Below, piece by piece: positions 55,016 to 64,000 of a stretch of 64,000 nucleotides of DNA. The notes beneath the pieces are model-generated. The model saw nothing but the letters and a program-made list of their open reading frames with translations, did no database searches and was not told where the DNA came from. A program made the translations under genes and the position numbers. The DNA is from Ursus arctos (lineage: Eukaryota > Chordata > Mammalia > Carnivora > Ursidae): positions 7,569,001 through 7,633,000 of the forward strand of contig NW_026622897.1 of assembly GCF_023065955.2 (NCBI RefSeq). Direction: 5' to 3'. The first letter of the stretch is position 1; each line of letters opens with the position of its first letter.

Positions 55016-56914
55016 TATAGAATACCACTCACCTGTAATTTGATAATATGGTCCTTAGAAGAGCAGAAGTAACATCTCTAGAAATCTAAGTAATTTTCTC
55101 TTTAAATGATGTCCCCTTAACCCTCAGAGTTGGCCTTCTGATAAACAGAATAGACAGTTTCTGTGCAGTGAAATTCCAAGAGACTTGGAAAGCATCTTTA
55201 ACCCCAAAAATGCCTTTGCCACCTGCTCATGATATTTGAAATATGATCAATCACCAAGGACAAATTTATTAGAGCTGAGGCTGGCAAAGAGAAGCTTCTG
55301 AAAGAGGGACAAACTGACATGGGTTCAAATCTATGATGGAAATTAAAAACTGGTTTTTAATTTTATTTAATTTTATTTACATTTAAATTCAATTTGGTGG
55401 TGGGGTGGTTTGTATGTTAGGGAGTGGGCTGACCCTTGCTTGGTATACCAGTCTTCTAAAAGATATATTTCTTGGCTTTCTCCTAACAGTTTCTCACCTT
55501 TTGGTCCATCAGTTCATTATAAAAATGGCAGAAGAATGTGGTAAAGCAGCATTGACCTCCCATGATCACAGCTGACCACTGACCACAGTGAGTGTCCCCA
55601 CCCCATATAGGGAACTGCTGGTTGAATCTGTGGGCTGGGTTATTCAAAGCCCTCTTGCTAAGATCACTTTGAATCACAGAATTTCAGAGACAGGTCATTT
55701 GAGAGACTCTAATCAAGGGCTTGGTAATTCGAATACCCATAGAGGCTAGATAAGTAACATGACTATGTGAATCAGGCTGGCATGAGTAATAGGGAGTGGT
55801 GGGGTCTGTGGCAAACTGAGGAGAGAACGTGGGTGCCCTACTGTCATTTAAATTCAAATATAATTAAAAGGTGTGTTGATACAACCAAATATGTCTACAG
55901 AATAACCATAGTTGGCGCCCAGACTGCGGGTCTATGACTTCTGACCCAACCCGCTTGTTATAAAGGTGAACTGTGGATGCAGTTACAGTCACGTGAGCCT
56001 AGAAGGCATGAGTTACAATGGCCCAGCCTGACTGTTAAACTTGCAACTCCTCCCCTTCCAAGTGAACCCTGCTGGTTCCTGAGACACATCACAACTTCAT
56101 GTCTTCAGTCACTACGTGCCATCTGCTCTGCCCTTTGCCTTCCTCTCCTGCTCTGTCTCCTCCTGGGCTGCTGATCTGAGTGCTGGGAAGAGGCTGCCCG
56201 CAGCTAGCACTGTAGGTGCCTGTGTGGAAACACCAGTGTCCGTTCCAAAGGTGTCTCAGCGGTGCCGTCAGTTCCACGGCTCCCTGGGCAGCAGAGAAGG
56301 GAGACTCACCCACTATCCGATTTGGGACTGACCTCCGGTACCTGAACCCCAAAGCCACCCTGGGTGAGCCCCAAAGAGCAGAAGGCCTCTTGTGAAGACA
56401 GACCCTGTGGCTTCCTTTCTCTGTGCTCATCCCTCATGCTCAACTCAAGGATAAACACACAAACACGATCCATCTCTGTCAGAAAGAGCCGGGACACAGG
56501 CTCAGTGCACACAGCGCCAAGAAACATTTTTCCCCACCCACCCCACCACCAAATAAACAAAAGGAAATCTGGAAAGACATTGCTCTGACTAAAACATACA
56601 GAGGAGTTTACATTAACTAAAAGAACCCAGCTTCTCTGTTTAAAACCTCAGCATTAAGAAAACTGTCAAGTCAGTGCAGTGAGTCAGGACTTGGTTTATA
56701 TTTGTGCAGCTAAAGGGCCTGTTCGTTGATTCTGCCTGAGCAAAGGAATAGGCTTCCCTGAGAAGTACTGAGTCTAACCTTTAGCAAGACAATCAACTTC
56801 TGGCAGCTTCCAACGGAAATGATTCGGCTCCTACCCATAGTACCTGCAAAAAATCTTCGGGCTGAGTTTCAGTCACTGTATTTAGGTATATATCCATGAA
56901 GATTTTGACACTTC
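55016..56914. other. Non-genic stretch, unique
   Basis: About 1.9 kb without a recognised repeat. It has an AT-rich patch at 55345-55400. The frames of 60-113 codons at 55977-56620 on both strands overlap and show no domain; a C/T-rich patch with a few CpGs at 56040-56330 causes them. No RNA gene seen. Confidence 0.5.
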
Positions 56915-57815
56915 AAGAGATGGCAAAGAAAACTCACAGAATGAAAAAAAGTAATTGTAAATGATATATCTGATATCTGAAAAGGGACTTGTAATCAGAA
57001 TATATAAACTCCTGCAACTCAGTGATAAAAAGATAAATGACCCAATTTAAATGTGGGCGAAGGATCAGAATAGACATTACTTCAATAAAAGTATTCAAAT
57101 GGCCAGTAAGCACAAGATGCTCCCCATCATTGGCCATCAGGGAAGTGCAAATAAAAACCATAGTAAGGTACCGCTTCATTCCCATTAGGATGGCTGCAGT
57201 GAGGAAGACAGTAGCAGGTGTCAGTGAGGATGTGGAGAATTCGATGCTCTTACACACTGCTGTTGGAAATGTCAAGTGGTACAGTCTCTTTCCAAAGCAG
57301 CTGGTCAGTTATTCAAAATGTTAAACATAGAGTTACCATATGACCAACAATTCCACTCCTAGGTATTTTACCCAAGAGAAATGGAAACCTATGCCACATA
57401 CGAACCTGTACATGAATATTCATTTTTCATGATAGCCAAAAGTGGAAGCGACCTAAATGTCTATCAACTAATGAATGGATATGTAAAATGAGTTCTATCC
57501 ATACAATGAAATATTATTCAGTAATAAAAAGCACTGAAGTACTGACACATACCACACCCTGGATGAACCTCAGAAACAGTATGCTAAGTGAAAGTAGCCA
57601 CTCGCAAAAGATCACATATTTTATGATTCCACTAATATGAAATATTTAGAATAGGAAGAAGAGGGAGTGATTGTTAATGGGTGTCAGGTTTCTTTTGGGG
57701 GTGATGGTTGTACAGTCCTATGAATATGCTACAAGTCACTGAATAGTACACTTAAAATGGGTGAATTGTATGACATGTGAATTATATTTGAAAATGCTGT
57801 TTAAAATGTTGTTTT
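56915..57815 (+). mobile_element. Old L1 LINE, ORF2 tail and 3' UTR
   Basis: Plus-strand L1M-type 3' end. Landmarks: AAATGGCCAGTAAGCACAAG (57098-57117), GCAAATAAAAACCATAGTAAG, GAGTTACCATATGACCAAC (57331-57349), TTCCACTCCTAGGTATTTTA, GGAAGCGACCTAAATGTC, CCATACAATGAAATATTATTC (57499-57519), and a 3' UTR with GGGGGTGATGGTTGTACAG and an end near TTGAAAATGCTG. A 95-codon frame at 57037-57324 is a relic of ORF2. Dead copy. Confidence 0.9.
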
Positions 57816-58034
57816 TTTTAAATAGAGAATGTGACACGTGAACAACTCAAAGCCACAGAGTACTTAATGGCATAACCAGGTTGGCTTCTCCCAATTCCCA
57901 GTTGTAAATAAGTAATAAGATCTGTAATAAAATTGGTATAGATATAAACAGGAATTGAGTTATAGACATAGATATGGGTTTCAAAAAGATGATTATTATT
58001 ATTATTACCATTATTACTACCATCTATATTGAAA
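57816..58034. other. Non-genic stretch with (ATT)n
   Basis: A short imperfect (ATT)n run at 57989-58018. No gene. Confidence 0.5.
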
Positions 58035-58140
58035 TAGTTTGACTCAAAAAACATTGCAAAAATAGTAGAGAGAACTCACATATACCCTTCTCCTAGCTTC
58101 CTCCAATGGTATTATCTCATATAACTATAGTAAGTTAAAG
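58035..58140 (-). repeat. Old L1 3' end, minus strand
   Basis: GCAAAAATAGTAGAGAGAAC, TCACATATACCCTTCTCCTAG and CCTCCAATGGTATTATCTC match the reversed terminal L1 3' UTR also seen at 24185-24335. Confidence 0.6.
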
Positions 58141-58985
58141 GCATACATTTTAAATCCTAGTGCTCTTCCCCTGTTCTTTGTAACACATTTCTTTGTGGTT
58201 GAGAATCTACCATCTGTATTGTCCCTACCTATAAGTTTGCCAAAACAGGACTGTACCTCCTTCACTACCAATACCACAATCTCAACACTGCTTGAAATTC
58301 CTGAGTTTGTCTCTGATGCCCATAAAAGGTAAGTTGTGCCGCGATATCCCCAGCTTCCTTGGAAATGGCCTTCAGGAAGACACAGGCCTGTGGCCAAATG
58401 CACCACAGGCTGCGGAGCACAGCTTCAGGCTGAGGGGCCCAAGCCAGAGAGGGTCTCTTGGGCCCACCATTGACATCTGAGCAGGGAGCCTTAAGAAGTA
58501 AGGGTGAGAGAGAGCAAGTGTGAATGAAGGTGTGAAAAGCTGCACTTGCCCATGTATCCCAAGGGTGGGAAGTGAGAAACGAGGCTGATGAAATGTCAAG
58601 TAAAGAAATAGTAAGTCAAAGCAATGGACGGGCCATGGCCTCCAAACCAGATCCTGGGAGCAAACAGGGACAGAATGCAACATTCAGATGGCTGAATGCA
58701 AACATGAGAAAAATAAGAAAAGCTCTGGCCCAGTGCCAAGGGTAACAGCCAACCAATTCTGACTGCAAAGCAACATGCATAAAATGCAAGGAAATATTGA
58801 GTCACTCAAGTTGCTTTGAATAGGAGAACACAAACTATGAACAGCCTCCTCCAAGGGAGTTTGCAGGATTCTCTCACCAAGCTCTCCTGGGGCCACTGCC
58901 CTGCCTCACTGCCCTGCCATCATCTTGTAGATGCCTTTAAAGTTCAGCTAAAACTTGGATGACCCAGTGCATTGGCTAAACCAGG
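58141..58985. other. Non-genic stretch, unique
   Basis: No recognised repeat. The 103-codon minus-strand frame at 58372-58683 and its neighbours have no domain. Confidence 0.5.
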
Positions 58986-59211
58986 CTTTCAATCCAACGA
59001 ACATGTGTCCCACCTATTCCAGCTGCAGTGTCTTGAACCAGTTATTTAACCTGCTATAAGCCTCAGTTTCCTCATCTGTAAAATGAAAGCACTAGCAAAA
59101 ATTAAGAATATCACCTACATAATAGTAGCACAACAAAGTGAAGATATGTGAGAATAAGCATGGAGAGCACTCAGTGCAGTACTAGCAAAAAAAAAAAAAA
59201 AAAAAATGTAC
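58986..59211 (+). repeat. MIR SINE followed by an (A)n tract
   Basis: Plus-strand MIR: CTGCAGTGTCTTGAACCAG, TTATTTAACCTGCTATAAGC, CTCAGTTTCCTCATCTGTAA (59063-59082), AATGAAAGCACTAG, GAGAGCACTCAGTGCAG. It is followed by about 22 A bases (59188-59209). MIRs do not normally carry long A tails, so the A tract is secondary expansion or a separate event. Confidence 0.85.
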
Positions 59212-59769
59212 CCAGTAAGGAGTAGCTATAGTTATTTCGGGAGCATTGCTTGTCAGTGAAGAACCTAAACCAATGGGTGGTCTTAGAGGATCTCAGTTCC
59301 TCCAGGTGAGGATTCCCAGTATCCCCCATGAACCCACCTTGTGCTCTCTTACTGTGTCATTGAGACAAGAGGAGTGCACTAGGCTTAGCAGCCTTCACCT
59401 CTCCGTGGATACGTCCCCATCTATTTCTGGATGATAAAGGGCAGTTAAAAGAGTCTTTAAAGACATTTCAAGTCTAACAGCCTGGATGAGGGCTGCTGGG
59501 ATCCAGAGAAAATAAAGACCACTTTCCTTACCCCATCTGCCTTGGAAGCAGCCATGAGGAGAGGTCTGGGACTGGGTGAATAGAATGCTGTGGAGATGAT
59601 GTTTCACATGGCCAGAGGAGAGAGATTCCTGCAAACCAGTCTGAGAAGCACAGAGACTTCAGCTTCAAACCAGAGAATGGAAAGAGCAGACTTGACTTTT
59701 AATTGTGCAGTCCCTCTGTTCCTCTGTGCTTTTGCCTCATTTCTGTGTACCCTTTACAGAACGTAACCT
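59212..59769. other. Non-genic stretch, unique
   Basis: No gene, RNA or recognised repeat. Confidence 0.45.
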
Positions 59770-60020
59770 CCTCAATTCCACTTATATGAAATATCTGGAA
59801 GAGATAAATCCATAGAGACAGAAGCAGATTTTGGTTGCCACAGGGCAGGAGAGAGTGGGGAATGGGGAGAAGTGTTTAATGGATACATGATTGTATTCTG
59901 AGGTGATAGAAATATTTTAGAACTAGCCAGGGGTGTTGGCACAATATTTTACCACTGGATTGTTCACTCTAAAATGGTTAATTTTATGTTATGTGAATTT
60001 CGCTTCAATAAATTAAAAAA
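59770..60020 (+). repeat. Old L1 3' UTR fragment
   Basis: TTCCACTTATATGAAATATC, AATCCATAGAGACAGAAGC (59806-59824), TTGGTTGCCACAGGGCAGG and GGATTGTTCACTCTAAAATGG, ending TTCGCTTCAATAAATTAAAA. L1M-type 3' UTR in plus orientation. Confidence 0.85.
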
Positions 60021-60084
60021 ACAATTCCCTGGGAAGATGTCTCTGATGTTCTGCTCTAATTGTTTGTCTCTCATTTTCTCTGGA

Positions 60085-60185
60085 CCTCATGCAGACCAGG
60101 TTTTCACTTCTGCTATTCCACCCAGACTGCTATTGTTAATGTCATTATGACCTCTACAATGCTAGATCCCATGGTCACTTGTAGC
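60085..60185 (+). repeat. Probable L2 fragment
   Basis: TGTTAATGTCATTATGACC, TCTACAATGCTAGATCCCATGGTCAC resembles the L2 interior block at 30230-30255. Short, so low certainty. The adjoining 60186-60340 may also be repeat-derived but is not classified. Confidence 0.45.
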
Positions 60186-60419
60186 TGCATGTGGCTGCAA
60201 GGGAAGTTGAAATCATGCTCTTTATTCTAGGCAACTACATTTCAAATAAAATCAGCCTGTTACTGGACAGAAGTGGGAATGGACAATAAAAGAAAACTAG
60301 CAATCTCTGCTAGTCTTCTTAAGGGTAAACCATTTAAACCCTAGAAACAGAATATATAGCCTCCAAATTTGGTGGTGGGAGTTGGAGGGAGAAGCATATT
60401 TAAAAGAAAAAGCTAAATT

Positions 60420-60565
60420 AATTCAATAGAAAAATGGGAAAGAAAAAGACAAGGAAAAATTTTGATAGGAAACACAAAGAGTGAAGAAATAATTCAAATA
60501 TATAAATAATCGCAATACTATGAATGAATAAACTCACTAAAATGCAGAGATTCTATCAAATAATT
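60420..60565 (+). repeat. Old L1, ORF2 5' part (left of an interruption)
   Basis: A-rich DNA ending GAATGAATAAACTCACTAAA and ATGCAGAGATTCTATC resembles the start of the L1 ORF2 endonuclease region in plus orientation. It seems to continue at 61786. The link between the two pieces is inference. Confidence 0.4.
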
Positions 60566-61190
60566 GGTCCATTTCATCCAAATTATCAAATTTGTAGACA
60601 AAAAATTGTTCACTATATTCCATTATTATCCTTTTAATGTCCATGGGATCAATAGTGATGGCTTCTCTTCCATTTCTGATATTAGTAGTTTGTGTCTTGT
60701 CTTTTCTTAGCCTGGCTAGAAGCTTATCAATTTCATTGATCTTTTCAAAGAAGTAGCCTTTGGTTTCATTGATTTTATTGTTTTTCTCTTCTTCATTTTA
60801 TTGGTTTCTGCTCTGATTTTTATTATTTCTTTTTCTTTTCTTTCTTTTCTTTTTGCCTACTTTGTATTTAATTAATTCTTTTTTCTAGTTTCCTAAAATG
60901 GAAACTTAGATTATTGATCTTAAACCTTTCTTCTTTTCTAACATATGTATTCAGTCCTATACATTTCCCTCTAAGTACTGCTTTTGCTGCATCCTACAAA
61001 TTTTGATAAGTTGTATTTTCATTTATATTGAATTAAAAGTATTTTCTAATTTCTTTGAAATTTCTTTCTTTGACCTGTGTATTATTTAACTGTGTTGCTT
61101 AATGTCCATATTTGGGGGCTTGCCAACTCTCTTCCTGTTATTTTATTCTTTTTAATTTGTTAAGGTGTGTTGGGGTTTTTTTTAAAGATT

Positions 61191-61221
<31 letters not shown>

Positions 61222-61785
61222 TTTGCCAGAGAGAGAGAGAGAGCACACATGCAAGAGTACAAGCAGGGGGAGCAGCAGGCCAAAGGAGCTGCTGAGCAAG
61301 GAGCCTGATGTGGGACTTGATCCCAGGACCCTGGGATCACGACCTGAGCTGAAGGCACACACTTAACCAGTTGAGCCACCCAGGCATCCCAAGGTGTGTT
61401 TTTATAGTTTTAAATTTGGTCTGCCTTGGTGAATGTTTCTTGTGAACTTCAGAATTTAAATTCTACTGTTGAATGAAATAATCTATAAATGTTAACTAGG
61501 TTCAGTTGATTGGTACCGCTGTTCATTTCAACTATATCTTTACTGACTTTCTGACTGCTGTATTTGTCAATTACTGATAGAGTGAGATTGGTGTCTAACT
61601 ATACATTTGTCTATTTCTCCTTGTAGGTTTATCAGTTTTTATGTCACATATTTTGACGTCCTGTTACTAAGTGCATACACATTAAGGATTATAATGTGTT
61701 CTTGGAGAATTTACCCCTTTGTCATTATGTAGTGCCCCTCTTTATCCCTGATGATTTTCTTTGTTCTGAAGTCTGCTTTAAGACA
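60566..61785 (-). mobile_element. L1 ORF2 fragment, minus strand
   Basis: Read in reverse, this is L1 ORF2 from the endonuclease C-terminal part (61785 downward) into the start of reverse transcriptase. Plus-strand landmarks are CTTCTCTTCCATTTCTGATA (60662-60681), TCTTTTCAAAGAAGTAGCC and TTTGGTTTCATTGATTTTA (60739-60779), and GTCCTGTTACTAAGTGC (61660-61676). It has no L1 3' UTR or poly(A), so it is an internal fragment. A Can-SINE interrupts it at 61171-61390. Confidence 0.8.
61171..61390 (-). mobile_element. Can-SINE, minus strand, nested in L1
   Basis: The reverse complement starts GGGATGCCTGGGTGGCTCAA, has GGTCGTGATCCCAGGGTCC, then TGCTGCTCCCCCTGCTTG, and a long (AAAT)n tail seen here as (TTTA)n at 61190-61224. 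The 10-bp duplication AAGGTGTGTT flanks it (61162-61171 and 61391-61400). The middle block matches the arctoid-type copy at 17027, so this is among the younger insertions. Confidence 0.96.
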
Positions 61786-62274
61786 GAGGTCTTTATATTA
61801 GATACAAAATCAAGATAAAGTTCTTTGCTATTTACTAAAGAATCAACTAAAGAAAATTTTACACAGAAAGACTGAAAAGGCAAATGGTAAAAAGGCAAAA
61901 CTAACCAAAAAGATCTGGTACAGTGATATTGAATATCAGAGAAAATAGAATTTATAGTATAATTCAGTAGAATTAACAAAATTAACAACTTAAATCAATG
62001 AAATATAATTTAGTCTAAATAAAGAGGGATACTATGTAATAATAAATATGATATTCCACCAAAAGTTATAACAAGCATAAATATTTATGCACCTACTAAC
62101 TTAGCCATAAAATACCTACTATAAAAATTGACCCGATTACAAGGAGAAATTAATAAATCTACAAGCATAGTGGAAGATTTTAATACACTCTTCTAGAAGG
62201 AGCAAGCAGATAAGAAAGTTCTAAGAATATATAAATTTGAACAACATAATTAACAGATTTAATCTCAAGGATGG

Positions 62275-62322
<48 letters not shown>

Positions 62323-62425
62323 GATAGATAGACAGATATACCTGTACTTACAAATAAAGAGCATATTTCTATTTTTCAAAAAGACTTGAATCAGTTACAA
62401 AAAATGACCATGCACTAGAACTTGT
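61786..62425 (+). mobile_element. Old L1, ORF2 endonuclease region
   Basis: Plus-strand L1: ATGGTAAAAAGGCAAAACTAACC, AAATAAAGAGGGATACTATG (62018-62037), ATTTATGCACCTACTAACTT (62083-62102), GGAGAAATTAATAAATCTAC and TTTGAACAACATAATTAACAG. It is split by a GATA microsatellite and ends near 62425. The minus-strand fragment before it covers an overlapping part of ORF2, so the two are separate elements in opposite orientation. Confidence 0.75.
62276..62336. repeat. (GATA)n tetranucleotide microsatellite
   Basis: About 11 uninterrupted GATA/TAGA units plus two imperfect ones, inside L1-derived DNA. Long pure tetranucleotide arrays are usually highly polymorphic. Confidence 0.97.
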
Positions 62426-64000
62426 TTTTCTGTTCAGAGAATATTAGACTCTTAGAATGCTGGTTAAATGATTCCACGATATCTGCTCTTAAATAGGAAC
62501 AGGTAGTATCACTGCAGGAGTACAAATCAAGTTAGTCAAATTTAAGCATCCAAAGCTGCTCATAGAGGCTGTTCGAAGGGAACACAGACTCAGAAATGGA
62601 GCCTCCAAAGGAAGTATCAAGCTTTTCTGAAGAATTAGTATGATTTAGAATATGTTCTCTGATAATGCAGTTAAATAAGGAACATTAAAAATGTTTTTAA
62701 GCTATAACATTTCACTGAAAAACAATACAAATCACAGTTCCTCTCACCATTCTCAGAAAGTAAGTCTTTAAGTCACTTTGATCCATAAGAATAGTCCTTT
62801 TAACAATCTAAATATCCATTTATCCTAACCATTTAACTCCATATTCTTATCCATTTTAAACTTTTCCCCTTCTCTAGCGTCAGCCAGGAAATTGCCAAAG
62901 AATCAGGGAAGAGCTGACTTTTCTCTCCTTCCATGCCTTGCTCGCCTCTGTCTCTGCCTCTCTCCCAGCTTGCCTCTGGGAATGCAGAGTTGGAGGTGGG
63001 AAGGAAGGAATAAGGGAGTAGAGAGATAAGAGTAAGGACACCACCTCTTGACTGCACAGACCTAACCTAAAGATGGCATGGTGGGTTATGGCAGATGCCC
63101 AGCGAACTGCTTCTCCCTTAGGCATTTTGTAGTCTCCTCAGATGGGGTCCTTGGAATGCAGCAACCCCAACAAGGAAGCTGAAGCTCACCGCAAGAAAGT
63201 CACTGACTCTTCTCAGTCAGACACTAAAATTTCTCTTTCCTGGACAACAGTTCCCCCCACACTGGGGCCACATGGCTCCTCAGCAGACCTCTTGGGTGGG
63301 ATTCAAAAGAGCCCACAGTCTACCCTCTCCATCATGAACCAAATCTGGTCCCTTCTCAGGGACCTCTCTCCACTGAGAGAGGAAGGACCCCTAGTGCAAC
63401 TGTTGCTCTCAGTGTGACTGCCTCAGTCTGATCCAGCCACAGCTCTCCCACTAGTTCTCATGCCCTAAATGGAACAGGCATATTTCAAGGTGCTTGAGTT
63501 CTTCTTTTCGGGCACCCACGCTCTGGCTTGAAGAGACAGAAGCAGAATCACTCTTTTTCTCCACTCGCAGAGGTGGGGTGGAATGCATGGTTCTCTGACA
63601 TCTCTACACAGACATCTTCTGTTGTGTTGGCATCTGACTTGACCCCTCTAAATGGTTGATGGACAACGGGTACCCTGAGTTATGTGCCACTCTCTTTGAA
63701 AGTCTTGCCTAGGCAGTCTAAACCGTTTCAGAATCTGGGGCACTTGACCTTTTGCTCTGAGGCTTTGAAGCCAGAAAGAAGGCCGTTTTAATAGCCTGTT
63801 ACATGACCATTATTATTATTATTAAGCAATGAGACAAATAAATCTAGAAGGGAAGCTTTGCCTTAATGACTCTCCACTTCCAGAAACATGTGTCACACAT
63901 CTGCAAGGTATCCCCAGGTTTACTCACCTTAACTCCAAGGCATTAGTGTTATGGGAATGCCAGGAAGTCGTGGCAGCAGAGAAGGGAGATCATTTGGAGG
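62426..64000. other. Non-genic stretch, unique
   Basis: No recognised repeat over about 1.5 kb apart from a short (ATT)n at 63810-63824. The 91-codon plus-strand frame at 63142-63417 and the minus-strand frames at 62833-63125 have no domain and no splice context I can support. Confidence 0.5.

Noticed and set aside
55977..56620. Cluster of 60-113 codon frames on both strands
   Set aside because: They overlap in opposite directions with no domain and are explained by a GC-richer, stop-poor patch.
1..64000. CRISPR arrays, operons or other prokaryotic systems
   Set aside because: All regular repeats are microsatellites, a TG/GA array or mammalian transposons. There are no spacers, no dense frames and no ribosome binding site pattern.

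Overview
The window is nuclear DNA from a mammal of the order Carnivora, most likely an arctoid (bear, seal or mustelid group). The evidence is at least ten copies of the carnivore-specific tRNA-Lys-like Can-SINE, with the usual box A/box B head, CT-rich middle and AAATAAAT-type tail. The copies carry neither the canid SINEC_Cf head nor the long middle block typical of cat copies. The species call is inference from SINE subtype; nothing here names a species.

No conventional protein-coding gene, rRNA, tRNA, CRISPR array or CpG island is supported. Long open frames are absent, and those that exist are retrotransposon remnants, shadows of repeats, or stop-poor low-complexity DNA. The best non-repeat coding hint is a small cysteine-rich frame at about 53031-53211, preceded by a plausible 3' splice site; it is weak. 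The window is therefore intergenic or a large intron, and its content is a layered record of transposon insertions.

Layout. 1-3000: unique AT-rich DNA, one MIR, a CA microsatellite. 3000-5140: minus-strand L1 3' half with an inserted Can-SINE. 5140-11140: unique DNA, a long L2 copy, a Can-SINE and a MIR. 11612-13250: old hAT-like DNA transposon split by a solo ERV1-type LTR (12037-12602, minus). 14500-15190: two MIRs. 15225-23860: old L1 split by a younger plus-strand L1 of about 6.3 kb, which carries three Can-SINEs and a nested L1 3' fragment. 24185-27445: scattered old repeats. 27905-28518: alternating purine-pyrimidine DNA leading into a two-copy TG/GA higher-order array. 29215-35010: MIR and L2 copies, an L1 3' end and a Can-SINE. 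36860-39480: degenerate L1/HAL1-like element with two Can-SINEs. 39870-48985: MIR and L2 copies, one Can-SINE, and a tiny retroposed insert with a 17-bp target-site duplication. 49250-50985: broken ERVL pol (RNase H, integrase, dUTPase order). 51977-53211: TTTC tract, Can-SINE, cysteine-rich frame. 53212-56900: mostly unique. 56915-62425: L1 fragments, including a minus-strand L1 piece inside a plus-strand L1, and a GATA microsatellite. 62430-64000: unique.

Nothing in the window forms an operon or pathway. The interesting biology is structural: nested insertions with readable target-site duplications, a 50-bp exact repeat at the 5' junction of the younger L1, and a few candidate regulatory motifs. 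I found no evidence of a new encoded system. Repeat family names come from recognition of consensus features, not from a database search, and boundaries of old repeats are approximate.
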